A stretch of 43,732 nucleotides of DNA from JAAYCI01 sp031551695 (GCA_031551695.1 JAVBNG010000032.1:1-43732); one strand, 5' to 3'. Shown: positions 16,990-25,119, counted from the first letter of the stretch. A program made the numbers and translations. The notes: a model not told the origin generated them from the letters alone.

Positions 16990-18216
16990 ATGGGCAAGTT
17001 CCGCAATTTTTGGCGCGAAATTAAGCCGTATCCCATCATGATCGGCTTTTTCGTGTTTCTGGCCCTGTTCACCCTTGCCGATATGTTCACGCCGGACCGC
17101 GGCTTTTCCGAGCTGGAAAACAAAGTGCTGAAACAGGCGCCCAGCTTTAACCTTGCGGATTTTTTCGGCAACAAGTGGACGCTGGAATACGGCGAATATA
17201 CAAAGGAGCAGTTCCTGTTCCGCGACGGATGGATTGACGTGCACGCGGCCGGCGAGCTTGCCACCGGCAAGCTGGAAAACAGCAATGTGTGGTGGACGGC
17301 AAAGGGCAATTACCAGATTGCGACAAACAAATACTGGAGCGCCGCGCAGGAAGCCAAGATGCGGGAAAACACGGAGGCCGTGGCGCAGCTGAGCCGCCGC
17401 CACCCCGGCATGGTGACGGCGGGCATCGTGCCCTCGCCAGCGAACGTGTTGGCTTCCCGCTTGCACGCGAACCCGCCCCAAGCGCCGGAAAACACGCTGC
17501 TGGATGAAACCTATGCGGCGTTTGGCGCAGCCGGGGCGCGGCAGCTGGATGTGCGCGCCGCCTTTGCTGAGGCCGACGCCACAAACGGCCAGCTGTATTA
17601 CCGCACGGACCACCACTGGACCACACGCGGCGGCGCGTTTTTGGCCTACCGGCAATTCTGCTTTGTGAACGCCGCGTCCTCTGCCATGCCGGCGGACGGT
17701 GTGCTGGCGCCGGGCCTTGCCGTCACGCCGGACGAAAGCCTGCTGCGCAGCGTGCCGGGCTACCTTGGCACCAACTACGCCCGCAGCCGCCGCCCCTTTA
17801 CCCAGAGCGACACGCTGGAATATTACGACTTTCCCTACACCCTCACGGTGTACAAGCCGGACGAAACCGGCGCCATTGTGGCGCAAAACGGCCCGCTGAT
17901 GGACACAGAGAAGCTGGATGCCTATGACAAGTACGCCGCCTTTATGCGCGGCAACAACGGCTACTCCGTAATTGAGGGCGAAGGCGAAGGCAGCATTTTG
18001 CTGCTGAAAGACAGCTACGGCAACAGCTTTGCGCCGTACCTTGCGCAAAACTACGCCAAGGTGGGCGTGATCGACCTGCGGGCCTTCAAAGCGTTGGGCC
18101 GCACGGTGGACGAGGTGATTGAAGAGGACGGATACGGCGCCGTGCTGGTGCTGTACAGCTTCGACAATTTCTCCACCGACGACAATATGATTTTGCTGAT
18201 GGACGGCATGCAATAA
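16990..18216 (+). CDS. DHHW family protein (AlgJ/AlgX-like acylation partner)
   Basis: A 408-aa protein with one N-terminal membrane anchor (residues ~12-30) and a large extracytoplasmic domain of the SGNH-hydrolase-like AlgX/AlgJ group. The signature DHHW (Asp207-Trp210, in YYRTDHHWTTRGG) and the downstream nucleophile segment KDSYGNS (Ser342) are both intact, so an active acyl-handling triad is likely. Such proteins take acyl groups from the paired MBOAT channel and load them onto a polysaccharide. The start is 6 nt after GGAGG and 14 nt from the MBOAT stop. A stem-loop (18334-18360) followed by a T-rich stretch lies ~120 nt downstream. Confidence 0.88.
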   Translation: MGKFRNFWREIKPYPIMIGFFVFLALFTLADMFTPDRGFSELENKVLKQAPSFNLADFFGNKWTLEYGEYTKEQFLFRDGWIDVHAAGELATGKLENSNVWWTAKGNYQIATNKYWSAAQEAKMRENTEAVAQLSRRHPGMVTAGIVPSPANVLASRLHANPPQAPENTLLDETYAAFGAAGARQLDVRAAFAEADATNGQLYYRTDHHWTTRGGAFLAYRQFCFVNAASSAMPADGVLAPGLAVTPDESLLRSVPGYLGTNYARSRRPFTQSDTLEYYDFPYTLTVYKPDETGAIVAQNGPLMDTEKLDAYDKYAAFMRGNNGYSVIEGEGEGSILLLKDSYGNSFAPYLAQNYAKVGVIDLRAFKALGRTVDEVIEEDGYGAVLVLYSFDNFSTDDNMILLMDGMQ

Positions 18217-18333
18217 CGCGTGGCCGCGCGGGCCAATAGCGCGCCGCGTGCGCGGCGCTTGGGTGCGGGGTATGAGCTTGTGCCTTCGATGATTGGCCCC
18301 TTAAAAAGACCACATAGAACAAAACACAAAGCG

Positions 18334-18366
18334 GCGGCATTGCCTGATGGGCAGTGCCGCTGTTTT
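18334..18366 (+). terminator. Probable terminator after the MBOAT-DHHW pair
   Basis: An 11-bp stem GCGGCATTGCC / GGCAGTGCCGC (one G-T pair) with loop TGATG is followed by TGTTTTCC. The T-tract is interrupted, so it is weaker than others in the window. Upstream, a second GC-rich palindrome (GCGCCGCG TG CGCGGCGC, 18241-18258) lies just past the DHHW stop. Confidence 0.6.
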
Positions 18367-18486
18367 CCTTTTGCCTGTAAAACCGGGGCGCCTGTTTACA
18401 TTTTCTTCACATCCTCCGGCCCGGCAGTTTGTATAATTATAACATCCCGCGAAACCCCACCCCACTGCGAAACAGGAGGACACCCC

Positions 18487-18924
18487 ATGAAAAAGCGCCT
18501 TGCGTCCGGGTTGGTTTTTGCCATGGTTTTCCTTACGGGCTGTTCCTATTACAGCAGCAGTCCTTCTTCCACTGCCGTCCAATCGGAGACAGCAGCAATT
18601 TCAGAAGCAGCACCGGAAACAGAAGTTGAAATCGTAGATTTGCCGGCGGAGCTGTACCAAGAGGCCGTGTCTGCCTATGCCAATTACCTCGGCTACGATT
18701 TCTCGGTGCCCGAAAAAATGGAATTCACCATTGCCGTCCAGGTGGATGCCGGAGATTTTAGCCTTGGAATAAAAACAAAGGGCACCGACGATTTTGTCTA
18801 TCCTATGAAAGAATTTGGAACAGAAACGGATACCGTCACGCTGGAGGCGGGCGATTACACCATCGTCATCGAAGAAACCAAGTATACCGGCAACTACCGC
18901 GTCACCGGCGTTTCCACGCAGTAA
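18487..18924 (+). CDS. Small lipoprotein of unknown function
   Basis: A 145-aa secreted lipoprotein: signal MKKRLASGLVFAMVF, lipobox LTGC (Cys19), Ser/Thr/Glu-rich tether to about residue 45, then a compact ~100-residue domain with an alternating beta-like pattern (FTIAVQVDAGDFSLGIK, TVTLEAGDYTIVIEE). I do not recognise the domain. The start is set by AGGAGGA 6 nt upstream. The gap before it holds a TATAAT (18432-18437) but no good -35. The base composition (more A/T codons) is a little different from the neighbouring operons. A bidirectional terminator follows 13 nt after the stop. Confidence 0.72.
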   Translation: MKKRLASGLVFAMVFLTGCSYYSSSPSSTAVQSETAAISEAAPETEVEIVDLPAELYQEAVSAYANYLGYDFSVPEKMEFTIAVQVDAGDFSLGIKTKGTDDFVYPMKEFGTETDTVTLEAGDYTIVIEETKYTGNYRVTGVSTQ

Positions 18925-18937
18925 ACGCGCAACAGAA

Positions 18938-18966
18938 AAAGCGCGGGGAAATCTCCCCGCGCTTTT
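18938..18966. terminator. Bidirectional intrinsic terminator
   Basis: Perfect 12-bp stem AAAGCGCGGGGA / TCCCCGCGCTTT with loop AATC; T-rich on both strands (TTTT on +, TTTTT on -). It serves the lipoprotein on the + strand and the decarboxylase genes converging on the - strand. Confidence 0.9.
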
Positions 18967-19002
18967 ATGCGTTTATTTACGTTCTTTCATATCAAAGAAG
19001 TT

Positions 19003-19122
19003 CTACTTCCCCTCTTTGTTAAACGCCTTGCGCAGCAAAACGGTGGCCCCGATAATGAGCCCCATCACCATAAAAATGCCCAACATGCCAAACAGCATAA
19101 TTTCCAGCGCTTCCAGTATCAT
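19003..19122 (-). CDS. OadG-related small membrane subunit (39 aa)
   Basis: A very short gene encoding 39 residues: an acidic start (MILEALEIM), one strongly hydrophobic helix (LFGMLGIFMVMGLIIGATVLL), then a basic tail ending NKEGK. This matches the single-helix N-terminus of OadG-type gamma subunits, without their metal-binding C-terminus. GAGGTGA lies about 6 nt before the ATG, and the gene begins 24 nt after the beta-subunit stop, so it is surely in the same transcript. By family logic it would stabilise the beta subunit in the membrane. Too short for ordinary gene finders. Confidence 0.8.
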   Translation of the reverse strand: MILEALEIMLFGMLGIFMVMGLIIGATVLLRKAFNKEGK

Positions 19123-19146
19123 ATCATTCACCTCATATTGGCTGGC

Positions 19147-20322
19147 TTATTTCGCCACAAAGTTTAGAATCAAACCGCCCGCGATCACGCTGGCAATCTG
19201 CCCGCCCACGTTCACGCCGGCCGCGTGCATCAGCAGGAAATTCTGCGGGTCTTCCTTCAGGCCCATTTTGTGCACCACGCGGCTGCTCATGGGGAAAGCG
19301 GAAATGCCGCAGGCGCCGATCATCGGGTTCACCTTCTCCTTGCTGAACAAATTCAGCAGCTTTGCAAACAGCACGCCGCCAATGGTGTCGAACACGAAGG
19401 CGAACAGGCCAAGGCCCATTACCACGAAGGTGCCCACGGAGAGGAACTCCGTCGCCTGCATGCGCACAGCCACCGTAAGGCCAAGCAGCAGGGTGATGAG
19501 GTTTGCCAGCACGTTTTGCGCCGTTTCAGACAGGCTGCCCAGCACGCCGCACTCGCGCAGCAGGTTGCCGAACATCAAAAAGCCCACCAGCGCCACGCTG
19601 CGCGGCGCCACAAGGCCCGCGATCACCGTCACCACAATGGGGAACAAAATGCGCACGGTGCGGCTCACCTCGCCCGCTTCGTAGGGCATGCGCATCTTGC
19701 GCTCTTTTTCCGTCGTCACCAGCCGGATGCACGGCGGCTGGATGATGGGCACCAGCGCCATATAGCTGTAGGCGGACACCAAAATGGCACCGATGTATTT
19801 GGTGCCGTAGTAGTTTGCCACAAAAATGGCCGTGGGGCCGTCGGCCGCGCCGATGATGCCAATGGACGCGGCGTCTTGCAGGGTAAAAAGGCCCGGGAAG
19901 AATTTCCCCAAAACGCAGGCCAGTAAAATGGTGACGAAAATGCCGAACTGGGCTGCCGCACCAAACAGCAGCAGCTTCGGGTTTTTGAGTAACGGGCCAA
20001 AGTCGATCATGGCGCCGATGCCGATGAACAGCAGCAACGGGAACAGCTCGTTCGCAATGCCCGCGCGGAACAATTCGCTCAAAGCGCCGGGCTCCACCGC
20101 GCCGCCATATACCTGGTCGATTGCGCCGGACAGGGGCAAATTCACCAGAATGGCGCCAAAACCCATGGGCAGCAGCAGCGCGGGCTCCATGTCCCGCTTG
20201 ATGGCAAGGTAAATGAGCACTCCGCCAATCACCCACATCACGATCATTTTCAGGATATCAAGCGGCGCCATCGAAGCGATGGCGCCGAAGATAGCCCCGA
20301 AAAATGCAACAACAGTTTGCAT
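19147..20322 (-). CDS. oadB: Sodium ion-translocating decarboxylase, beta subunit
   Basis: A 391-aa polytopic membrane protein of the OadB/GcdB/MmdB family, which pumps Na+ out using the energy of a biotin-linked decarboxylation. The conserved core GAADGPTAIFVANYYG with the ion-binding Asp161 is intact, as are the SAYSYMALVPIIQPP loop and ISAFPMSSRVVHKMG near the end. The ATG follows GGAGGAAGGAA. No alpha (carboxyltransferase) or biotin-carrier gene is in the window, so the decarboxylase partner, and hence substrate, is unknown. It is followed by the 39-aa gamma-like peptide and preceded (21-nt gap) by an alpha/beta hydrolase on the same strand. Confidence 0.92.
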   Translation of the reverse strand: MQTVVAFFGAIFGAIASMAPLDILKMIVMWVIGGVLIYLAIKRDMEPALLLPMGFGAILVNLPLSGAIDQVYGGAVEPGALSELFRAGIANELFPLLLFIGIGAMIDFGPLLKNPKLLLFGAAAQFGIFVTILLACVLGKFFPGLFTLQDAASIGIIGAADGPTAIFVANYYGTKYIGAILVSAYSYMALVPIIQPPCIRLVTTEKERKMRMPYEAGEVSRTVRILFPIVVTVIAGLVAPRSVALVGFLMFGNLLRECGVLGSLSETAQNVLANLITLLLGLTVAVRMQATEFLSVGTFVVMGLGLFAFVFDTIGGVLFAKLLNLFSKEKVNPMIGACGISAFPMSSRVVHKMGLKEDPQNFLLMHAAGVNVGGQIASVIAGGLILNFVAK

Positions 20323-20343
20323 TAATTTCCTTCCTCCAGGGGG

Positions 20344-21306
20344 TTAAGTTTTAGTGGCGGCCGCAGCGGCCTTGCACACTTGTTCAATAAAACCGAGGAT
20401 ATCCTCGTACACTTCCTCTTTGTTCACTTCGTTCAGCATCTCATGGCGCGCACCGGGGTACAGCTTGTACACCAGCGTTTCCACGCCCGCCTCTTCCAGC
20501 CATCCCTTTACCTGGGCGGTTCCTTCGCCATAGGCACCAACAGGGTCGTCCGCGCCGGACATGATCATCACCGGCAGGTCCTTTGGCATTTTGCCCGCCC
20601 ATGCGGGGCTGCTTACCGCTTTCAGTGTCTTGAACATCTCTTTGTAGCCGTTCAGGGTAAAGCCGGTGGTGCACTTGGGGTCATTTGCATATTTTTCCAC
20701 CACGGCGGTGTCGCGGGAGATCCAGTCGTGCGGGGTAGCGGGGTTCGGGATGCGCTTCATGTAACCGCCCGCGGCCATATTGTCAATCAGCTTCGAGCGG
20801 GCGCGCTGCCCCTTGAAGAGGCCGATGAAGTTCACCAGCGCAATGCCCACGTCCACCAGCTTGTTTTGCCCGCTGGTGCCGGAAAGGATGAGCCCGTCGA
20901 TGGTATCCGCGTGTTGTGTGGCGTATTCCCGCGCAAAAAAGCTGCCCATGCTGTGGCCCAGCAGCACAACGGGCAGGCCGGGGTATTGCCTGTGCGCCAA
21001 CTCGTTCATGGTCTTCATGTCCGCCAGCAGGTAATTGCGGCCGCCTTCGCCGGAAAAATAGCCAAGGTCCGCCTCGGCTTTGGCGGTGCTGCCGTGTCCC
21101 AAATGGTCGTTGCCGCACACCACCACGCCCCGCGGCGCAAACCACGCAGCCGTTGTTTCGTAGCGGGCGATGTACTCGCGCATGCCGTGGGAAATTTGCA
21201 CCACACAGTGCGGCCGGGCGCCAGGTGTGGTGTAAAAATATCCCGCCACGCTGGTGGTGCCGTCGGCGGAATCAAACAGTATGTCTTTTTTCTCTGGTTG
21301 CTGCAA
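20344..21306 (-). CDS. Alpha/beta hydrolase (lysophospholipase / monoacylglycerol lipase-like)
   Basis: A 320-aa cytosolic serine hydrolase. It shows the oxyanion SHGMREYIARYE segment, NDHLGHG, the nucleophile elbow GHSMG (Ser119), a late acid in MSGADDPVG and the catalytic His in GARHEML. This order is that of the monoacylglycerol lipase/PldB-like group acting on fatty-acyl esters. The most likely start is a TTG 9 nt after GAGGAGGGA; it lies 35 nt inside the upstream HAD gene, suggesting translational coupling. No signal peptide, so the substrate is probably an intracellular lipid ester. Substrate not determinable. Confidence 0.85.
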   Translation of the reverse strand: MQQPEKKDILFDSADGTTSVAGYFYTTPGARPHCVVQISHGMREYIARYETTAAWFAPRGVVVCGNDHLGHGSTAKAEADLGYFSGEGGRNYLLADMKTMNELAHRQYPGLPVVLLGHSMGSFFAREYATQHADTIDGLILSGTSGQNKLVDVGIALVNFIGLFKGQRARSKLIDNMAAGGYMKRIPNPATPHDWISRDTAVVEKYANDPKCTTGFTLNGYKEMFKTLKAVSSPAWAGKMPKDLPVMIMSGADDPVGAYGEGTAQVKGWLEEAGVETLVYKLYPGARHEMLNEVNKEEVYEDILGFIEQVCKAAAAATKT

Positions 21307-22012
21307 GCTGCAATCCCTCCTCGCCCACCGCCACCACCTTCAACTCCGCATAGCTTTTCACGGCGTACGTCGGCTGGATATTCGTGGTATTTTCAGCGTT
21401 TGAGAAGTTGCACCAACAGGTGGCAAGCCCCGCGTTGGTGCCGCCCTGGATGTCGGCCATCAAGCTGTCGCCAATGACCAGCACCTTTTCTTTGTTCGCA
21501 ACGCCGAGCTTTTTCAGGGCAACCTCGAAAAATTTGGCATTTGGCTTTGTGCAGCCCACTTTTTCACTGATAAAAACCTCGTCAAAAAAAGGCAGCAGGT
21601 TGCTTTTTTCAAGGCGTGACATGGCCACCTTTTCCACACCGTTGGAAACGGCGGCCAAAGTGGCAAATTCAGCCAGTTCCGCCAGCACCTCGTCCGCGCC
21701 GGGAAAAGGCGTCGCCTGGGCAGACAGGCGCGTCATGTAGGTATTGTTCAGGCGGATGGGGTCGCCCTCGGCAGAAAGCTCCTCCAGCAGCGTTTTGAAG
21801 CGCTGCACCACCAGCCGGTCTTTTTTGATGCCGCCGCGCTCCAAATCCGCCCAAAGGGCCGTGTTTATCTCTGAAAACCGGCGGGCGTTTTCCTCCGTGG
21901 CAGGCAGGCCGCAGGCTTCCAGCGTGCCAAGGATGGCCTCGTGCTCGGCGGCAGCGAAGTCAAACAAAGTGCCGTCCAAATCAAACAGCAGGCAGTTATA
22001 GTTTGCAGCCAA
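21272..22012 (-). CDS. HAD hydrolase, YjjG-type pyrimidine 5'-nucleotidase
   Basis: A 246-aa cytosolic phosphatase. Motif I DLDGTLFDF carries the two catalytic aspartates (Asp11, Asp13), motif II is VSNGVE, the conserved Lys is in VGCTKPNAKFF, and VIGDSLMADIQGG is the terminal acidic motif. These plus the helical cap match the YjjG subgroup, which dephosphorylates (often damaged) pyrimidine nucleotides. The frame stays open further upstream, but that part overlaps the neighbouring gene and is not conserved-looking. A TTG start 8 nt after GGGAG gives a protein beginning MAANYNCLLFDLDG. It overlaps the following hydrolase gene by 35 nt. Confidence 0.85.
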   Translation of the reverse strand: MAANYNCLLFDLDGTLFDFAAAEHEAILGTLEACGLPATEENARRFSEINTALWADLERGGIKKDRLVVQRFKTLLEELSAEGDPIRLNNTYMTRLSAQATPFPGADEVLAELAEFATLAAVSNGVEKVAMSRLEKSNLLPFFDEVFISEKVGCTKPNAKFFEVALKKLGVANKEKVLVIGDSLMADIQGGTNAGLATCWCNFSNAENTTNIQPTYAVKSYAELKVVAVGEEGLQLAATREKRHTV

Positions 22013-22058
22013 TACATCGTCTCCCGTTTCGAATATTTTGCGGGTTGCCTGCGAAAAA

Positions 22059-22880
22059 CTAAAACAGGCTGGCCGCCGAAATGATGTTTTCGGCCAGCTC
22101 CGGCAGGTAGTCGTCATCCCGTGGGCGCATGCTGCTCACAATCACGCCCTCCACCCCCGGCAGGCTGCAGGCGTGCACAAATTTCTGCTCGCCCATGTAA
22201 ATACCCACGCTCTCGGGGAAAAACAGCAGATCGCCTTCGTCCACATCGTCCACCCGCACCGCGTGCAGCACGCCGCCCGGCTTCACATGCAGCTCCCGCG
22301 GGATGGAAACCCCGTTCAGGTAATAGCTCATGGCGGCAAGGCCGATGCCGTCGATGCCAAGCGGGCTGCGGCCGCCCGTGCGGTAGGCCGCGCCGTTGTA
22401 AGACAGCGCCGTCTCCACGATATTCCAGCGCATGTCCTCCTCCGCTATCTGCGTCCAGTCGGTTATCACGTCGCCAAGATAGGAGCCGCGGGTATAGCCC
22501 ACGCCGCCGTTGGCAAGGCCCACCTTCATGAAGCCGGTGGCGTCCGCCGTGCCCAGCGGCACCAAAATGCCCCCACGGGAAAGGCTGGCCACCCGCGGCG
22601 CGTTCGTCTCCGGGCGCAGCTGCACGTCAATGTACGGTGCCAGCACCGTCATTTTGCGGTATTTGCGCCAGGCCGCCGCCACATTGGCATCCTTTTCCAG
22701 GTACGACAGCGGGATATATCCCTCCGCGCCATATTCGGTACGGATGTAGGCCCAGCCGCTTTCGCTCTCCTGCACAATTTGCACGCTCATGCCATACAGC
22801 ATTTCGTCCGCGCGTTCTCCCTCAGTGGTGGGCCTCCCATATACCGCCGCCACGTCTTTTACTACCGTCGCAAGACCCAT
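22059..22880 (-). CDS. NlpC/P60-like protein with degenerate active site
   Basis: A 273-aa protein without signal peptide or membrane segment. Residues ~5-65 and ~75-140 look like two bacterial SH3 repeats (GWAYIRTEYGAEGYIPLSYL; GFMKVGLANGGVGYTRGSYL). Residues 150-270 follow the NlpC/P60 (C40) fold closely: YNGAAYRTGGRSPLGIDG, VSIPREL, GDLLFF, VGIYMGEQKFVHA. Where active enzymes have DCSG the sequence is DGIG (Gly178 for Cys), and where they have HVGIY it is SVGIY (Ser224 for His). Only the third polar residue, His236, remains. It is therefore probably not a hydrolase but a binding or scaffold protein. AAGGAG precedes the ATG; it is the first gene of the - strand operon. Confidence 0.82.
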   Translation of the reverse strand: MGLATVVKDVAAVYGRPTTEGERADEMLYGMSVQIVQESESGWAYIRTEYGAEGYIPLSYLEKDANVAAAWRKYRKMTVLAPYIDVQLRPETNAPRVASLSRGGILVPLGTADATGFMKVGLANGGVGYTRGSYLGDVITDWTQIAEEDMRWNIVETALSYNGAAYRTGGRSPLGIDGIGLAAMSYYLNGVSIPRELHVKPGGVLHAVRVDDVDEGDLLFFPESVGIYMGEQKFVHACSLPGVEGVIVSSMRPRDDDYLPELAENIISAASLF

Positions 22881-22920
22881 CGAAGCACTCCTTCCAAGGT
22901 TTCATCTCTCACCATTCCAT

Positions 22921-22949
22921 ATTATAGCCGATTGCGCCGTTCTTTTCAA
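22921..22949 (-). promoter_or_regulatory. Sigma-A-type promoter of the NlpC-like/HAD/hydrolase/oadB operon
   Basis: On the - strand TTGAAA (22949-22944), a 17-nt spacer and a perfect TATAAT (22926-22921) lie about 40 nt before the start codon. This is the best sigma-70-type promoter in the window. Confidence 0.75.
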
Positions 22950-23023
22950 ATTTTTGTGTGGCATTCGTCTTTACAATCTCGTATACTGTTTATGGGGGAT
23001 ACGTTCCCAAACGGAGGCGGAAT

Positions 23024-24103
23024 TTGAATAATATAGAAAAAAAACGGGCTTTCATTATAAATTTTTTAAACCTGGCCATTTGGGCAGTCATCATTTACCT
23101 TGTGATGAAATATTTGATGCCTGTTTTGATGCCCTTTGTCGTCGGCTTTTTTATCGCGTTCATCCTGAAGCCCCTCATCAATTTCCTTACGAAAAAGCTG
23201 AACTGGGGCCGGCGGCTTGTGTCTGTGCTGGTGCTCATCGTCATGTACCTTGTGGTGGGCACGCTGCTGGTGGTGCTCGTCATCCGCGTGGGCAGCTTTT
23301 TGGGCGGCTGGTTCACCAATTTGCCGCGGTTTTACCGCGAAACGCTGGACCCCGCCTTTGCCGAAATCACCCAGTGGTTCAACAATGTGGTGGCAAAAAT
23401 CGACCCGTCGCTGATGAGCACCCTTTCGGAGGCCAACCAGAATATTTCCAGCTATATCATGAACATCCTGAACTCCGTGTCCTCCAGCGTGGCCGGCGGT
23501 GTGGCGGGTGTTGCCACAAGCGTGCCGTGGATTGTCGCAAGCTCTTTTTTGTGCATCATCTCCTCCTTCTTCTTCGTGGTGGATTATTACAAAATCACCA
23601 CCTTCATTGTGCGCCAGCTGCCGGAAAAGGCGCGGCGCATGGTGTTCCTCGTCAAGGATTTCACCGTGAACACGCTGTTTAAATTTGGCCGTGCATACGC
23701 CATTTTGCTGTCCATCACCTTTGTGGAAGTGCTCATCGGCCTTACCATCATGCGCGTGCCCTATGCGCTGCTCATTGCCCTCATCACGGCCCTGGTGGAT
23801 ATTCTGCCCGTGTTCGGCACCGGCACCATCATGATTCCCTGGGCCGTTTACTCCCTGTTCAGCGGCAATGTTGGCCGGGGTATCGGCATCGCCGTTATGT
23901 ACGTGGTCATCACCGTCCTTCGGCAAGTCATTGAGCCTCGCATTGTGGGCAAGCAAATCGGCCTGTATCCGCTGCTCACGCTCATCTGCATGTTTGTGGG
24001 CGCGCGGGTGTTCGGCTTCTGGGGGCTGTTTGGCCTGCCGGTGCTGCTGGTGATTTTGATATATCTGAACCGCCAGGGCGAGATTTCCCTGTTCAAAGAA
24101 TAA
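23024..24103 (+). CDS. AI-2E family transporter (PerM/YdiK type)
   Basis: A 359-aa membrane protein with about eight helices in the usual arrangement: two N-terminal helices (AVIIYLVMKYLMPVLMPFVVGFFIAFILKP), a soluble segment around residues 100-160, then a C-terminal bundle with the family-typical ALLIALITALVDILPVFGTGTIMIPWA and LRQVIEPRIVGKQIGL. Members export small molecules or act in ion homeostasis; an AI-2 role is documented for only a few. The start is taken as a TTG 6 nt after GGAGG (23013-23017); an in-frame GTG 66 nt upstream has no ribosome site. The stop overlaps the next ATG in TAATG, so the pseudouridine synthase is translationally coupled. Confidence 0.88.
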   Translation: MNNIEKKRAFIINFLNLAIWAVIIYLVMKYLMPVLMPFVVGFFIAFILKPLINFLTKKLNWGRRLVSVLVLIVMYLVVGTLLVVLVIRVGSFLGGWFTNLPRFYRETLDPAFAEITQWFNNVVAKIDPSLMSTLSEANQNISSYIMNILNSVSSSVAGGVAGVATSVPWIVASSFLCIISSFFFVVDYYKITTFIVRQLPEKARRMVFLVKDFTVNTLFKFGRAYAILLSITFVEVLIGLTIMRVPYALLIALITALVDILPVFGTGTIMIPWAVYSLFSGNVGRGIGIAVMYVVITVLRQVIEPRIVGKQIGLYPLLTLICMFVGARVFGFWGLFGLPVLLVILIYLNRQGEISLFKE

Positions 24104-25119
24104 TGGAATTTTTTACATATGAAGGCACAAAACCCGTGCGCTTGGACGCGTTTTTGCGCCAGTGCCGCCCCGGCGCGCCGCTTTCCTTGCTGCACCGGTT
24201 GCTGCGGGAAAACAAACTGAAACTGAACGGGCGAAAGGCACCGCTTTCCGCGCGCCTTGCGGGGGGCGACGTGGTGGCCGTGTACGCCGATTTGGCCGCC
24301 CTTTCCGCCGCGCGGGTGAAACTGCCGGACGTAAAAGTGGCCTTTGAGGACGGCAATTTTTTGATTGTAGATAAACCGGCCGGAACCCCCAGCGGTGAAA
24401 ATTTTCGCCCCGCAGGCGGAAGTTTCGTGGTTGGCGGTTCAACGGACAAAAGAGCGGCGAACGAGGGTGACGGAGGCTATGCCGGGACAAACACCCGCCC
24501 CACCATGCTGGAAGCCGCGCGGGCTTACCTGGCGGCACAAAAAGGGCCCGGCGCCGCGCCCGCCTTCATTCCCCTGCTGTGCCACCGGCTGGACACCGGC
24601 ACCAGCGGCCTTTTGATGATTGCCAAAACGGCGGTGGCGCTGGCCTTTGCCGAAGAGCTGATTCGCGCGCGGCGGCTGGAAAAGACATACATTTGCCTCA
24701 CCGTAGGCGCGCCAAAACCGGAGAGCGGCGTTTTAAGCGGCTGGCTTTGGAAGGATGCCAAAAAGGGCCTGGTTTGCGTCTTCCCCTCCAAAACCCCCGG
24801 CGCAAAGCAGGCCGAAACCGCCTACAAAGTGCTGGAAACGCGTGGGCGGCTGGCACTTGTACAGGTGCACCCGCGCACCGGGCGCACCCACCAAATTCGC
24901 GCGCATCTGGCTTTTGCCGGCGCGCCCATTTTGGGCGACTCCAAATACGGCGTGAACACCGTGAACCGGGAACTGAAATGCAAGTACCAGTGCCTGTGCG
25001 CGTTGCGGCTGCGCTTCCCGCCGGACTGCCCGCCGCCTTTTGCGGCGTACAGCGGGCTTGCTGTTTCGGTGTCGGAACCGTGGTATGTGGGGAAATTCCA
25101 CACCGGGGAACTGCGGTAG
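24103..25119 (+). CDS. RluA family pseudouridine synthase
   Basis: A 338-aa cytosolic RNA-modifying enzyme. Residues ~10-60 look like an S4-type RNA-binding domain (LDAFLRQC ... LLRENKLKLNG). The catalytic domain has the signature HRLDTGTSGLL with Asp164, then EKTYICLTVG and GRTHQIRAHLAFAGAPILGD. These place it with RluA/RluC/RluD-type enzymes that isomerise uridines in 23S rRNA or tRNA. Between VDKPAGTPSGE and the helix before the active site there is an extra Gly/Ser/Asn-rich stretch (about residues 98-132) longer than in typical members. The start ATG overlaps the transporter stop by one base. Target uridine unknown. Confidence 0.9.
   Translation: MEFFTYEGTKPVRLDAFLRQCRPGAPLSLLHRLLRENKLKLNGRKAPLSARLAGGDVVAVYADLAALSAARVKLPDVKVAFEDGNFLIVDKPAGTPSGENFRPAGGSFVVGGSTDKRAANEGDGGYAGTNTRPTMLEAARAYLAAQKGPGAAPAFIPLLCHRLDTGTSGLLMIAKTAVALAFAEELIRARRLEKTYICLTVGAPKPESGVLSGWLWKDAKKGLVCVFPSKTPGAKQAETAYKVLETRGRLALVQVHPRTGRTHQIRAHLAFAGAPILGDSKYGVNTVNRELKCKYQCLCALRLRFPPDCPPPFAAYSGLAVSVSEPWYVGKFHTGELR

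Noticed and set aside
18241..18258. GC palindrome as terminator of the DHHW gene
   Set aside because: It has a two-base loop and no T-tract; the stem at 18334-18360 is the better candidate.
22059..22880. Active cell-wall endopeptidase
   Set aside because: Catalytic Cys and His are replaced and there is no export signal.
22038..23027. Open frame on the + strand across the NlpC-like gene
   Set aside because: Antisense to a gene with recognisable domains; no ribosome site and a His/Arg-rich translation.
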